Shown here: one piece after another, positions 34,101 to 48,269 of the stretch
Layout of the letters: the number at the start of each line of letters is the position of its first letter
How positions within the stretch are numbered: position 1 is the stretch's first letter
From: Kappaphycus alvarezii
Taxonomy: Eukaryota; Rhodophyta; Florideophyceae; Gigartinales; Solieriaceae
Direction: 5' to 3'
Assembly: GCA_002205965.3 (NCBI GenBank)
Contig: NADL03000682.1
Coordinates: 558,001 to 622,000, forward strand
Length of the DNA stretch: 64,000 bases
Made by a program: the position numbers and the translations under genes
Notes under the pieces: model-generated
What the model was told of the DNA's origin: nothing
Databases searched by the model: none
Seen by the model: the letters and a program-made list of their open reading frames with translations, nothing else

Positions 34101-37100
34101 TGTAAATTTTCAAATATTTCGTAGGCTGGCGAGTCAGCTCGGAGCACAACAGTCCGATATTTTATGTTCTTAACTGTTGAGAACTTTAAAGATGGAGACA
34201 TTTTATTTCTTTAAAATGATAATGGGAAGCTAAGATATGCAGTGTACTGTTCAAAACACTACCATAAATTTGGTTTACTCAATAAGTTGAGAATATGATA
34301 TTACAATATTTTGATGTTTTTTCTGGGAAAGGAACATGGTTTTCTGGCAATATTAATTGAAAGAAAGTGAGAATATTTTCGAATAATCCAGTACCGACGA
34401 ATTCAGGAAATTCGAACAAATTTTCATCCTCAGAAACTTTACCTTGGGATGATCGTACATGTTTTCAATTTTTTTAAAGAAGACAAAAAAAATATAGTAA
34501 CAAATTCTTATGTGATACACCCAAATACTTCCACTTTTGTCTTTGCATATAGCCTCAGGGGTTGCTTAAACCTCATTACTTCTAATAATACTTTTCAGGA
34601 AAAAATGAGAAACTTTATCCATCCAGTCGATTGTATTTCGAGAGATTAGACACTAAATTTTTACTTTAAAATTCAGGTCTAGAATTACAAAAAAAACTGG
34701 TACGTGCTAAAATACTATAATGAGTGACGAAAAAATCATAGACAACTCTCAACTGTCCTATTGAGACCACTCTTTATATCTTATTTTTGGGCTTAATTTT
34801 CAGTGAGTAATGTTCACCGAGTAACTGAGAAACGGTTTTTACTAGAATTCATACTTTTGTAGCTTTCATAATGGGAGAAAAAATGATAATATACACTTAG
34901 GCCCCAGGAATTGTAGAATATCAACAAATTCACCTTTCTGATTGAATATAAATTCTAAAATAACAGTGCAAAATTATTGCAAAATTTTAGGTAACAAATC
35001 TAATAAACAATTGTTTAGATTACGTTTGCTGAGAAAATAGTAATATATATATACTTGCAAATTTTGTCTGGTTTTCCATAAACTTTTTCCCGAAAGTTTC
35101 CAAGCCATTTTTTAATATGAATTTGCAAGGCAGCTGTAATATTAAGTGGAAGCATCTCGGAGTAGACTATTTTTGCAGAAGATAGGGTTTGTAATGTTTT
35201 ACGACTTTTTTGGGGTTTAATGGTGTTATAGATCTAATTAAACGTTTATTATCTGTAGAATTGAAATAAAAATGTCTTCTCGAGCAAAATCTACTGAATT
35301 ATTACTTTATAGCAGATCCATGAAACTGGTATGTAGGAACCACAAAGATCTGTGGCGTCCAGTTCTTTTCGTGCTACAGATTAAACATACTTAGATCGAA
35401 TAAAGTATAAAGTATGAATGTCAGATATGATTTATTGATTTAGAAGTACTCCGTAAGGGTAAATAATAACTTTAGGGGGGGATTATGTGTTCAAGAAATT
35501 AATAGGCTGCATTTCTCTGCCTTTATATTTCATGATATTCAAGTTGTTTTTGGAATAACTTCACTCCTTCCATTCTAGTCCTTACTGATGGGACCGGACC
35601 ATCTATGGAGTAGGCAAGCATAAACTCCTAGCTCATAATTGGGGGCTTGAGTAATGGAGGTCGGAAAAATGCGTCCATTGTATGGAGAAGGGAACGTATT
35701 ATGGACTGGAGCCTTGTACTGGAGCCTAAAGTTGTGTTATTTCAATGCTTATTAAAGGATGTCTCTGTATATCACTAGTCCTTTCATCTACTTGCATATT
35801 TTTAGGTCAAATTTCGTAGCTTATCCTTCAAATAGTTGACCGAAACTTGGAAAGACTCTTTCATTATCATCCTATCCGCCATTTAACGAGCAGCGATAGA
35901 CATAGGAAGAATTCTAATATTTTTCGTAGGGTTCATTGTACTGAGAACTCCTCCCGATATTTTGGAGACTTCTTGATATATATTTAATCCCGAAACACTT
36001 TTATACAAATGTGCTTTAATCTACGACGCTCATTAAATTATTTTTGGTCATTTTCAGTGTGTGAAAATGAATTTCAACTGATTCTCAATTATAAAAAAAT
36101 CTCGCCCCTTTGCCGGAAAAATATTAACCTAAACCGCGATGGAAGATATTCAAGCCAGGGCCATCAAGAGAGTCCATTTTAGCAAATTTTCCATAGTTCG
36201 TTTGTGGGAGCAGGGGAATTTTATGCTATTACCTTTCATTTTGAAAAATCGTATTACTACGCCATTTCGATTGTTTCATATGCAAGCAAATATCAATATT
36301 CAGTGCTAAGAGCGTTAAATAATCGAAGCATGATATTTTTTAAGATTCTTGAAGAATATCTGTGGAAATATGTATGAAAAAACAACTAATTATGGCATAG
36401 AAGGCTGAAAATACGGTAAAATTACGGAAAAGCTCTGAAAAGAAAAATAGGTATCTGTCTGTGATTTGTTTCCCGTTGTTAAGTGCTAAATAAAAAGCAA
36501 CATACAGCAAATGGTGGATGCATAAAAATGTAAGTGTTTTATGAAAACAAAAACTAGCATTTATACTTAGCTGCCGCAAGAAAAATCCTATCTCCTTCTT
36601 TTCTGCTTATTTTGTTCCTAATCTTGAGCTTAATTTGTACGATTTTCTCAAATTTCTAGCGTTTTTGTCTGACATCACTCTCTACAATTTTCCCTTTTCG
36701 GGTATTTTCTCCTTTGTTGTTAGCTTTTGCTTCCAAATCTAGCTCTATAATTGCTGAATCATTCCGGAATATGCACTTTCCGGTTATTTTTTGGACCTAC
36801 ATTTCCTATTTTTCCAATTTATTATTTATCTGTATTCTTTTTTATCTTCATTTATATTCATTTTCTCATTTTTCTATACATACTTTGGCATTTTTAGTCT
36901 TTTTTTAAAGGGAAAATTCCTATATCTCAAAAGCAATGTATACTCCAGTCCTAACATTCTGAAATGGTAGATGTTTTTTAAGTAGGTTACGATGGTAGTC
37001 TATTGTATTATCATCATGAACGCTCTATTTGAGTACAAAATCCAGGTCTTCGGTTACAAAGTCATGAGATGGAGAGCTGAAGGTCCCAAAATTTGCTCAT

Positions 37101-40100
37101 GATCAGTGATAATTTCCGACACGATTGAAATTCCATGAATAATCCCGAAGTGGTCTTTACATTAGTTTTTCTCCGTAGCCGTATGAGATATAGCAGAAGT
37201 TTGCCTTCAAGGTAATCCTATGTTTTATCAATTTCTTTCAACAAAAAAACATTTTTGAAATAGAATGAGATAGGCCGCTTATTTGATTTCCAGAGCCGTG
37301 TTATAAGCAAAATAGTCCCAAGGAAACATCAAAATGTCAGGGAAACCTTTTTTATAGACCCCAAATTAATCTAATTTCTTTTCTTTCTAGAGTCCAATTT
37401 AAGTCGATAGGATATATTTGTAGTTTTCAAGTTTTATACCACTATCATTAATCGGATTCATGCAGTTTCACGTATCTTCTATATCTAATTGTCGATTTTT
37501 TTAACACCCTATTGTTTTATGTCAAATACATTCGTTCTTAATTTAGTAATGCTTGATTGCATACTGTAAAATGACTCCTTACTACAGTCGGTACGAGTTG
37601 AATCTTATATTTGAGTAGACTCCTGGGCGTAACCACAGCGCTTGATTGAAATTTTTAGTAATGGAATGAGGGGATGACTTTTTTGGTACTACTGCTTTAT
37701 AGATTTGAAGAGATGTTGATGCTGATACCTTTTGTCCTGACAAGGAAAGATTTCTATTTTTCTCTTTTTCGTAAAAAATGAACTTAAATAGCATATTTTT
37801 AATATGAATATAGCGCTGACTAAGTTAGGATGATAAAGTTTCACCAGGACCATAATTTAGTAAACCGATAGAAAAATCGAACACTAAAAAGTTTCATAAA
37901 TATATACAAGGGGAATATTATAAGTAGCTAGTAGTCGGGTGTCTTCGTAGAGCGTTTGAGGGAGAAAGATAAGATACAAGTAAAGGACATGACACACAAC
38001 AACAGAGTAAGTGGTTTGGAATTGCGAAAAGTTCTGTATATTGAGGCGCTTTTAACGATTCTTGGCGCAATAGACCAGACTTAGGTTGAAATTCTTGTCC
38101 AAGATGGTTAAATTGAACCAAGCACTGTAGCCCGAGGGTTTAATAGATATTTTATGGCTTTTGACAATTTATAACGAATTGTTTTGATAGAATCTACAAC
38201 AATTCTCCCCAAAATACCTTTATTGTATCTTAAAGAGATTTATCGGAAGTTATGATTGGCGTATATTGAATATTCTGAAACATATGCAAGGCAAACGTTC
38301 TCAATCATCATCCTAAATCTACTCATATGTTGATTTTCCAAGCAGTATTAGGATTTGTGGCTTTATTTTATTCAGCTTGTATTATTCAAAGCGTGCATAT
38401 GGTACGACAGAGTATTCGAGAAAGTTAAAGGGAAATTGTAATGTCCAATGGTTGAGCGGTCTTGGAGTATTTTTCAGACGATTTTAATTTTTTTTACTAC
38501 GGTACACATGGCAATAGTTCGTTTTCAATCTACAAAAAGTTTCTGTAAATGTTTGATTAGCCTAATGAAATCGCGAATTCAAACAAAAGAAGAATTACAA
38601 TGATAAAACAAACCCCCCGTGTTAGAGATGTTCTCACTTACTTAATATTCTACATCTAAATCCTACACGAAACCACTATAGTTCGAGATAAAATATCTTC
38701 AGGTTCCAACTACATTCTTAGTATTCGGGCAGTCGTAAATCCTACTACACCACAGTCCCTAAGAAGGTCGATAGAATGCGGAATATTTCTATCTTATTCA
38801 CCATAAGTTTATTTTGAATGGGGAGAAAATCTATATATTGACAGTAATAATACTAAGAGAGTATTTCTCCTATCATTCTCGTGTACCAACTACTTCACAC
38901 ACATGTGACTTGCTATTAAGTCATTTTTTGGCCTTTATCTCCATACTGTGTACTCGCACAAGTGGTTTAACTGCCCAATAAATTTCATTTTTCAGTCTCT
39001 TTATTTAATATTCTTTCACCGTTATTTGGTTCATCAAACTAAATTTCACCCCTAATTGCTTGGTGCGCCCAGTTTAATTGAGGCTTACTGGTGTAAAAGC
39101 GGGCATATTATGTCTTTAAATAACTCATTTGTTTAGTTTTTTTGATTTTCTGGCAGAAGATAGATTTTGATAGCCCTTAATACCTTAGAATGTAAAATAA
39201 ACACTTACATTCCTTGTCTTTTCAGGATGGAAGCCCGGGAACCTGCGAAAGCTAGTGAGGAACTTAGGATGAAAATGAACCACCAAATTATTGAAAATAC
39301 TCAACTTCAAAGAGATATGAGATGAAGCATTCTCATCTCTAAAGAGTTATAGTGGTGAAAAAAGTATGCATAGGGCGCTATAGTACAAATTTAAATCGTA
39401 AAAGAGCGACAAAGGAAGAAATATGGGGGAAAAACACCTCGCTACTCCTTTCGGATCTGCAATGTACATAAAGGAAAGTAAGCCTCAGAAAATAATAGAA
39501 AGAAGCAGAGAGAGATACGTTTATTGAATTATAATTCAACTCGTACAGGCATAGGGCACGCGTTAATTTGTACTGGCTACATTACTAGTCCTTGTAGCAC
39601 TTAAAAAGATGGTCACTGTACCTTTTACTCTCAGTGCGCCCGAAGTGGAAGGAACTTAGCGCGTCTGCTTTATCAATTGAAAATTGAAATACAACAGGAT
39701 AGGATATTGGCGCTGCATTTTTACGACGAAAGATAATATTTGTCAAACCGATACCATATTGCATCATACATAAAATAAATCAGCGTTGAAACATTAAAAA
39801 ATGAACGATGTTCATCGATTGAACACTTGTTCTGGATCTTCAGAATCCGAAGGAAAGCTGCCGAAGTCGAAGGCATAGCCCCATTTTTATCTATGAAATT
39901 CTTGAGTCACTCTGACAATCGAAGTCGAAAGGCCCATATGATAGCTACGCGCAACCACGAGGATGGCTAATTCTCACAGCTTCAAAACACCACAAACTCA
40001 GAATTTTACTCGCAATGGTGCATATAATGGTGTCTGGAATGAAAAATCCAGATATTCATTGAAACTTGAGGGTAAATGTTTGAGTATTTTCCCTCGGAAG

Positions 40101-41690
40101 TTTTACTTTACCCATCCTAAGGAATATCCATGAAAAGAATAAATGGAGAGAAGTAGTAAAGTTAAAGTATTTTGTTAAGGAATTACATTCTTACAAAATA
40201 CAATATTTTAATAACCTAGGGCAGGTACCTATTCGAAAACTACGATATTTTGCGATCCAATAGGGCTTTTGTACCAAAATCAAGTTCATTTTTAATTAAA
40301 ATGCCTCATAAAAACTGGTAAAATAATATATAACTTGGATCAAAGGAAATTTTGAGGTCAGATAACAAATCAACTTATTTTGAGAATGGAGAAAAAGCTC
40401 TAAAATCTAGTAAAAAGTGAAATTTTGTGCTGCGGGGGACGCTGCTAAAACAACCAGAACAATAAAAAACAGCATCTACTCTAATCCTTTTCGAACCTAC
40501 GCATGTGGTCAAAAAATACGTTCAATTAATGTCAGAAATTTTCGAAGTATTCTTTATTAGTAGAAAACTGTGATTACAAAGATCTGTCGATGAAAGAAAG
40601 GCATAGATATTTATATACAATTCTATATGACCAAGACCGTGAAAATGTCCTTGTTAAACTTAAGGGAAAAATTAAGATTGGGTTGAAATTCCGCTTCCTG
40701 CGTCAGGCTGCTTTCAAACACCTGAGGATTCCAAAACTTTTAAGTAAGTAGTAAAATTTTCAATGAGAGCAGCCATGTCTTTTAGTTGATATAATTTTGT
40801 TTCTAATAGCCCAATGCTCGATTAGATGACATAAAAGTTATTTTACAAATTAAACAAAAGAATTAAACCGTGTCAAGGAATAAGCTCCTCAATGCAGTGA
40901 AATATACCGAACAATGCACTAGTTCCTACTTTCGACCAGCATAGACACTGCATAGTATCATCGGCTGCTTAGAACTAATCGTAACAAAAGCGGGAGAATT
41001 AACGAACTTTCTCGAAAGCAGCATGTAACATTATTATGTTGATAAGCATGATATAGGTAACAAAAAATCAAAAGCGGGAAACAAATCAACCAAATTCACA
41101 CTAATTTTGTGAAAAGGAAGGATTTTTGTTTAATAAATATTGTCGGAAAGAGCTATTGCAATTAATTACATGCAGCAGAGAATTTGAAACACTTACAATC
41201 AATAACAAATTATAACGCAGAACTCGAAAGCGGTAAAGACTCCTCGGGATTACTGACACTGTACTCCATCTTCTGCAATATCATTGATTTTAAAGCTACA
41301 GAGCTAAGTTATAAGGACAATTGGTAACACTCTCGCTCATTAGTTAATATTACAATATGACACATCTAGTTTTCGATGTGAATTTAATTTTAATGTCAGA
41401 GAATCGACAGTTATTCACATTATAACAGCATAAAGTAATCATATAAAGTCATATGGAGAGGAAAAAATCTTTGGTCGTATGATTGATGCAGGTTTGTCCG
41501 AAGGGAACAAAAAGGAGAATAGAACAAAATAAACCATACAGCAAACTGGTCGGGAATTCATTCAAAGCTAACTTCAGTCACACTATAAAATTTAAAACCC
41601 GCGGAACCACTACATTGATATGAGTGAGATATAGTTACCATATGTTCATTGACTGCATCCTTTTAGAACCTAATTTTGGAATCATGAAAC
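31121..41690. other. AT-rich gene desert
   Basis: More than 10 kb with stops in all frames and no motif, apart from a short family B terminal repeat at 40071-40125 (GTAAATGTTTGAGTATTTTC). Pyrimidine-rich patches occur near 36600-36900. Confidence 0.5.
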
Positions 41691-41749
41691 GGTTTGAATG
41701 CTTTACCCTTACAATATTTTAAGCAAAAAACTGAATCTTTTCCCTTTAT

Positions 41750-42338
41750 GCCCATAAACTACCTACGGCTACGTTTTTCTCTTCATTTATTTTTCTTTTG
41801 TGTCTCCCTCCACTTCCTTTTTCCTTCACGCAACGAAAGTTACATTTTTAGTACTCCTTTTTTCTTGTTTTTCCGTTTAGGTGCGATTGCCTTCTCAATT
41901 GGCAGCATTTATTATATTTTTCTGCGTTTGCTTGAACTTCCTCGTACCTTACTACACTTTTACTATAATTCATTATTTCTACACTTTTGGTCGTAAATTA
42001 CCATTTAAAAGAAGCTTTCACTTATTGCCACTACAATAACAATTTCCGCTTACTTTTTTTGATTCAGCGGGCCTTCTAATCTGAACCCTTTGGCACTATT
42101 TAAACCCGTTGGGCGCCAACCGAAGTTTTCCTATTTTCTGGCAATAAAAAACTTTACAATTCACACATTCCCCTTGGCAGCATTTATACACGGACTACTT
42201 CCTTCTCGCCTCAACTCCAAAACTCACCATCCTCGCGTCACCACTGTTTTCCCTTTATTCCTTCCAGGCTCAGCCGAAGTAGAGAACTATCTACGTCGTC
42301 AAACCAAGAATTTTCTGCCAGGGCTTGTTGATGTTTAA
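41750..42338. other. Pyrimidine-rich tract with unassigned short frames
   Basis: Long C/T-rich stretches on the plus strand. Open frames of 80-100 codons are Phe/Leu-rich by composition. No function can be given. Confidence 0.2.
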
Positions 42339-42419
42339 CTAATGGAGATTGGAGCACAGAAATTAGTGTCAAGGGAATCGGAGGAGGAGGTTGGTAAGGC
42401 AAGGGGGCGCTTCGAGGAG

Positions 42420-42735
42420 TAGATTGACCTACAGGTTGTCTATGAAATGAAGGAAAAGGAGGCCGAAAGAGAGTCCGGGAGAATATCAAGAAGAAGAGCG
42501 CGTCCATTTAGGAGTAGGGTGAGAAAGGAGAGGAAAATGAAGAGTCCGTGGATGGAGAGGTGGATGTCTAGCCGGGTCATATGAAAGAAAAAGCAATGAA
42601 CTTGTTGGACCAGGTGGTCCCAGTCATGGACCCGGTTGGAGGGGACTCTGGAGAGCTGTACTCGTTTCGGGAAGGCATAAGCAATTGTGTACAATTCATG
42701 GGTATGTTTGGGAACTACATAGGTACTTATGATGT
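42420..42735 (-). repeat. Unknown repeated coding segment, copy 1
   Basis: Minus-strand frame from 42694 (84 codons) with SNRVHDWDHLVQQ and TRLDIHLSI. It matches 47935-48260 on the plus strand both in DNA and in protein, with substitutions such as R/K, V/I and D/E-type changes that spare S-N-x-(V/I)-H-x-W-D. This pattern suggests coding descent. The family is not recognised. Confidence 0.4.
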
Positions 42736-42965
42736 CTTATAAGAAGTGCTAGGTTCTGATCTAGGGGATAAAGATTTCGAAAAGTATATTTATTTCTTTT
42801 TGTTTCAAGTATATTTTGACAAACTCATTGCGTCCACATGAAGTATTTTCTTGCGTTTTCTGGGGCTTCTAGTCAACTTACTGAGATTTTAGTTTATGAA
42901 AATGTATTTTTTAGATGATTTAAATGCTTTTCCATGAGACAAAAAGAAGATTGGGACTTTACTTC

Positions 42966-42995
42966 GGTTAGGGACCTTCACAAAGGTCCCTAACC
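42966..42995. repeat. Perfect 13-bp hairpin
   Basis: GGTTAGGGACCTT (42966-42978), loop CACA, AAGGTCCCTAACC (42983-42995). Outside it, ACTTC and GAAGT extend the symmetry imperfectly. It stands alone in AT-rich DNA. Confidence 0.8.
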
Positions 42996-42999
42996 TCTA

Positions 43000-44299
43000 A
43001 GCGAAGTTTAAGAGCCTGCTTCTTCAGAGTTGGTTGCCAGAACAAGCAATCAGATTCTACTTCCACTCCTCGTCATCGTCTGTTAACGTCTACTGTAGCA
43101 ATATATTTCCTCGAAAAGACTCTCATCTCGGGTAGTTGGGGTTTGCAATTTCCATTGGTTCCATTTTACCCTATCAGAATATATATATTTATATATCGTA
43201 TCCTATCTTGTCTGAAACTTCCTCTTCACATTTCGCGCTGTTTTGCTGTTATGGAAAAAAGGAAATCCTGTCGTGCCCCATGCCTCGATCTCCACTCGTA
43301 TTTAATTCAAACTTTGAATCGATATTTCACTATTTTGTTTAGATTATTAATTAACAGAATTATTTAGGCTTACAAAAAAGACTCACATTGATGACGCTGA
43401 AAATGTGTAAGGTGTCTCTACCTCACCCATTGCTAGTTTTACATATTCCTACAGGAAAGCTATAAACATATATATTTTGAGTCATTAAAACTCCCAACTT
43501 CCAGACGAAGGCAGGGTAACTGATCTGGGAATATTAAGCTGAGAAACTAGCGAATAGAGTTCTGTCAAATGTCCTCACACATACTTTCTACCTCTGCCAT
43601 TGCAGTTTCATATTTTCTGCCGTGTCCAGGGTGGACGTAATGTCTCTACTACCATCTTTTTCGCAAAAATATCCTCCGTTCTTCATTTTCTTCCTGTCAA
43701 AAAAACTTTCTTGAGGATCGTCGAGCATCCTAATATCTTACCCGGTTGAGACTCAAATTCGCTTTATCCTGATTGAAACTGGAAGAGAACACTTATATTG
43801 ATATCACGGGGAAGCATTGCTTTTGAAATTTACACCTCTGTTGTGAGTTTTACGAGACTATAATACAGTACTCAGGTTGTTGATAGTTGAATACTCTCAT
43901 TGGTGGGCTTATTGGATATGAATCGTTTTGTTTTATAATATAGAAACCTATATGTCGTGCTAACTCACCCTTTCTCTGGATGGGGGGTCAGAACCACTAG
44001 GAATTTCGGACACGTCGTATTGCTTGGGGTCACAATGGTCTGCTACATGTTCAACAATATTTGGTTGATAAAGTTACATAAACAATTCGTAAATCATAGC
44101 TTTGATCAGTTTCTCAGTTAATTACGACGTGATAGTTTGATTTCAGTCGATAAAGAGACCCGTCAAATTCTCGAAATGACAACAAAAAATATAATGCCTT
44201 TCAAATATCTGCACAGCCCCTTTGGAGATTAAAGATAAAACTTTCAGGTTATAAACGCTTCAACCGAAAAATCTACGTATTTATATTTGAGTATATTTG
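43000..44299. other. No gene recognised
   Basis: AT-rich sequence, no coding pattern or element end recognised. Confidence 0.4.
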
Positions 44300-44533
44300 A
44301 GTATGACACCTAGATATTTAGTTGGGAAGAATACCTTCCTTATAGTCACTCTAAACATTACGATTCCATTGCATCTATTGCATAGTATGAAGTATGTTTT
44401 CTTGAGCTTTTGAGGTTAGTCTTCAAGTCTGTATGAGCCAAGTTACTTGTTTCCCCTGAGAGAAGGAAAGCAATATGGGGCAAAACTTCAAGTGGACACA
44501 AATGGCTGAGAAATTGAAGTCAACATTTGACTA
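44300..44533 (-). mobile_element. Fragment of the 723-bp LTR family, diverged
   Basis: ATGACACCTAGATATTTA, then TATAGTCACTCT, and near the end GAGAAATTGAAGTCAACATT follow the minus-strand order of the LTR middle part. The ends are missing. Confidence 0.4.
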
Positions 44534-45199
44534 AAGCATAATTTCTTTCGCTTTTTTCTTGAAAATATTTGGTAGAGTCTGACCATTCTATGCTAACTTG
44601 AAGCACATTGACTTAAGTCTTCATCAACACCTCCGTTTCGAAAAAAATATGAACCAGTAGCATTTTTACGCTGGAAAAGTCTCCGTTCGAAGATAATTGG
44701 TTCTGATAGTCTCACCATTGCCGATTTATACCTATCAAAATCCTCATTATTTCCACTTTTGATGCCACCGCAAATTTTGCCTAGCAAGCGGTAAATTCCC
44801 TGTTGTGACCTACGGATCGACAAAAGATCCTTTATAAACCGTGTCCTGTTACGCAGCTGATTATGAAGATGAACAAGGTAGAGGATAGTCAGACATATAT
44901 ATGTTTATTTGTTTGATGTAGCGCACAGATATAGTCCTTACGAATCATGCAATATATCACTGATATACTTCTGATTATCAGCTCGAGACTCTCGCAAACA
45001 GTATTGTCCCTGAGTAAGTAATAACCAAGAGATGTACCTGTGCTGTGAAATCATTAAATGACGGGCAAAACTGACAAATGACATTGCTAGTACTGAGCTT
45101 TGCTTACTTCGGATTAATAGACTGTAACATGTCTTATATCTCAGAAAGCTCCTCGAATACACTTCTGACGCTAGCAATGGGCAACTGGGGTTCTAGCTA

Positions 45200-46620
45200 C
45201 TCTGTATCTGTTTTGACTTCTGCAAATTAGGCTATTTGCGGCGCGTAATACCTCTATATTGTACTGGAGAAGGCGTGAATGAGTTCGACCGGATTATGGA
45301 GGACTGTGTTCAAAAATTGGTAGGGGAGTGCTGGACTCGGAAATAGTCCGAGAACTTCAGCAACCAATCAACCTCAAGAACACGAAAATCATCAATTGGG
45401 ATCGGGCCTATATTTGAGAACAACATCACAGCTGCGGCATATCTGGCTTCTAGCTTATCATCTAACAATCTTTAAAAGGCCTTGCTCCTAGCTCCTACTA
45501 AGGAGCTGGGAACATATGAAGCTGCTGCAGCCGCTCATTTGAGGAGGTAGACCTATTGTCTGCCGCCTAGTTTATCCGATTCAGTGTAATTCTTCCCACC
45601 AAAAATACCATTATTGTGTCGGAATTTTTTTTGAGTCGATTGTGGTTGTCTGGAAAACAATTGGATAGATCAGATATATCTTCCAGGAGTAAATCACCCG
45701 AAACTTTCCTCATCGCAAAGTATTTTGAGGGACTGAGTCTATGAGGCAATTCAAGATCTAATTCCTGTGGAGGATTTCAGGAGGCAGTAGTTTCGAGCAA
45801 CTATGGCCCTTTCCGGAGCTAAGAAATGGGTGTATTGTCTGTTATGCCCCGGAACCCAGAAAAGCAATTAACCTCGACAATTCTCGGTGTGGCTTCAATA
45901 CTACTATCTAGTGCCACATTTTCACTCTGGAACGACATACCTGAGAAGGAATTACTGAAAGGCCCTCAAAGTTCATGGCTATTATCTCATGAACTGATTG
46001 CTTGAAGCCACAGGATCAACTGACATGATTTACAAGTCACCTTAATAGCAGAAGACCTCGCAAGAGCTGCTCGTCATCTTGTCGTAGAGACACGTCACGG
46101 TCTCCACCACAAGAGATCGGAAAAATGAGAAATGGGAAGCAGCGGAGAGACCACATTTTCTGGTTTTACCTTCGTGAATCTCCTTGCTCGATCCAACAAG
46201 AGAGTGAGGGCCTTCAGCTCGAGGTCCTCTCTGAATGTGGTACGAAATGAAAAGAAGAGAAGATATCTATCTTTGATCGCGAACTACACGAGATTTAAGC
46301 TCAATCTTGTGCCAATCTTCTCTCTTCGAGGTTGAAACCCGGATATGTATGCATTATTGAATGAATTGGAAAGGAAAGTGACCATGAGGGCAATGAAGCC
46401 GTGCAGAAATGTTCAGGGGCTTTGATGTTCAGGGGCTTTGATGGAACGGTACACTGCAGCGGCCGTCATGTCCGATAGGTCCTGCTTGATGGGCTGGCGT
46501 GATAGCGGCCTTTTATGGGCATAGTTACTCCCCCACAACTGTGACGGCACATTTCTTTGACTCGAATGTAGTTGTACGGAAAACTTCGGCACTTCGAGTA
46601 GGAAAAATACAAGAGCCCAG
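45200..46620 (+). pseudogene. RLE retroelement family B copy with RT end, linker, RLE and 3' UTR
   Basis: LGYLRRVIPLYCTGEGVNEF and AAAYLASSLSSNN match the RT thumb of the long copy. Then GAKKWVYCLLCPG and FSVWLQYYYLVP match the linker. QVTLIAEDLARAARHLVVE, VNLLARSNKRVRAF and VMSDRSCLMGW match the RLE and tail. The 3' UTR has the type 3 core (GACTCGAATGTAGTTGTACG). It holds many stops and a foreign 3' end at 45575-45710. Confidence 0.6.
45575..45710 (+). repeat. Family B type 3 3' end inserted in a B copy
   Basis: GAGTCGATTGTGGTTGTCTG, then AGATATATCTTCCAGGAGTA and ACCCGAAACTTTCC form a 5'-truncated 3' end. It sits between the RT and linker parts of the surrounding B copy, so it is an insertion of the family into itself. 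Confidence 0.55.
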
Positions 46621-47176
46621 TTGCATTATGTCGTGATACAATCGTGAGATCGAGGCCTATGCGATGAATGGCTGGCCTAGAAATTGTTGATGCTCCCCCG
46701 GGATGTTGCTGTTCAAGATTATTGATGCCTATTTCCCTTTTTACTGTGTTCTGCCCGTTTCAAAATTTTAACGGTGTTTCAGATCGCACTTAAGTAGAAA
46801 ATTATGGTTCATGTATAGAACCTTTCTCCATCATCGTACTCCGGACCTGAAATCCGTTTCATCTTCTCATTGCTACTACCCATGAATTCAGGCGTACAAT
46901 CTATGTGAGGTGTTCAGTGGTACCACCGAGGACTTCATCCTCCCGAGTCAAACCCAGACGGACGAAGGATGAAATCTTACAGAAGAAGAAATCAAGGGGC
47001 ACAAAATCAATTACACAGACCTCATGACGAAAATATATCAGAATTAAAAGAAAGCCACTTGTATCAGGATGATCCTATTGAAAGTGCACACAGTGTCACA
47101 CGAAATATCTAAGATCTATTTACTTTTTTGTGCTTTCATCCACTTTAGTACAGAACCTGACCACCTGATTCATCGG

Positions 47177-47310
47177 GGGAAAGGTTTGGGTGTTCTACTC
47201 TTGGAATATATACTCGACCTATCCCATGGTTTTCCAGACAACCGCAATCGACTCAGAAAAGGTTCATCTGAATTGATCCATAAGGAATCTCTTATAGGGC
47301 AGCTGACATG
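47177..47310 (-). repeat. Family B type 3 3' end, inverted, well preserved
   Basis: GGGAAAGGTTTGGGTGTTCT, then ATCCCATGGTTTTCCAGACA and CCGCAATCGACTCAGAAAAG, the clearest copy of the terminal repeat. A degraded tail (VMSAAL) follows on the minus strand. Confidence 0.65.
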
Positions 47311-47934
47311 ACATGCAAGTTTCGCCAAAATCATCCATAAATGGAAACAGCACGAAAAAATACTGAATAACTACCAAAAGAGCAGGGAAACCATGAAACA
47401 GGGGAAACGATTTACACTTGAGCAGGGCCAGGTAGTTGAGGTCGCAGCCATATATTGCAACATATCTCTGACTTCCTCTGCGAGAATGGAGCGAAATCAA
47501 ACTGAAAGACATATTTTGGTTGGGAATTGGTATTTTAAAACTGGTTTACACGAGAATAGGAACCACATACTGCACAGGATGAGAATTACTGCAAGCGAAT
47601 ATAGTTCTTTATTATTATTGCCTGAAAAGGAAGGGAATAGGAATGAAAGAGGAACTTATGATCTAGCAACAAATTCCAGTGGAGCAGATTCTTCCACTTA
47701 GTATTGAGTTTAGAGAGTCAGTTGAAGAGTTTGCTCCGATCTTGACTCCTAACCTGCTTTAATTTCTAGAACCGAAGCATTTTACTGGTCTTTCATGAAC
47801 TTCACTTTCAACAAATTTGAAAACAGCACCATATGCATCAGAAACGTAGAAGGTGGCCTCATGTGTACACATAGAATTCAACCGAAGCTTCTCAGAAGAA
47901 AATAAAATAATGCAACTCCTAAAACTTCTCAAAA

Positions 47935-48260
47935 CGTAGAGCTTTCTTCAAGACATGACAATCGTATATGTAGTTACTACAAACTATCGAGAGTCGCTCA
48001 TGATTTTGTACCCTTTCCAGCAAAAAATATATCTCAAGAAATCTTCTTCCAACCAGATTCATGGATGGGACCAAGTGATCCACCAATTTCGTTTCATCCC
48101 TTCCGGTGCGAGCCAATTAGACCTCTTTCTCATTACTCTCACTCAAATTAACTTCTTCTTATTCATACCAGCTTTTCTCGATGCCCTTTGCACCTTCATT
48201 CATTTCATAGACAATTTCCTTGGATATTTACTTCTCCTACCATTCTCCAGATTCCCTATT
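47935..48260 (+). repeat. Unknown repeated coding segment, copy 2
   Basis: Plus-strand frame of about 105 codons with SSSNQIHGWDQVIHQF and ASQLDLFLI, homologous to the minus-strand segment at 42420-42735. It is hydrophobic towards the C-terminus. No known family recognised. Confidence 0.4.
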
Positions 48261-48269
48261 CTCTTTGTC

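Noticed and set aside
36600-36910. Hydrophobic frame in another pyrimidine-rich patch
   Set aside because: Same composition effect; no start context or conserved motif.
41694-41996. Phe/Leu-rich 100-codon frame as a membrane protein gene
   Set aside because: It lacks an ATG start and lies in a T/C-rich tract that would give hydrophobic codons by composition alone.
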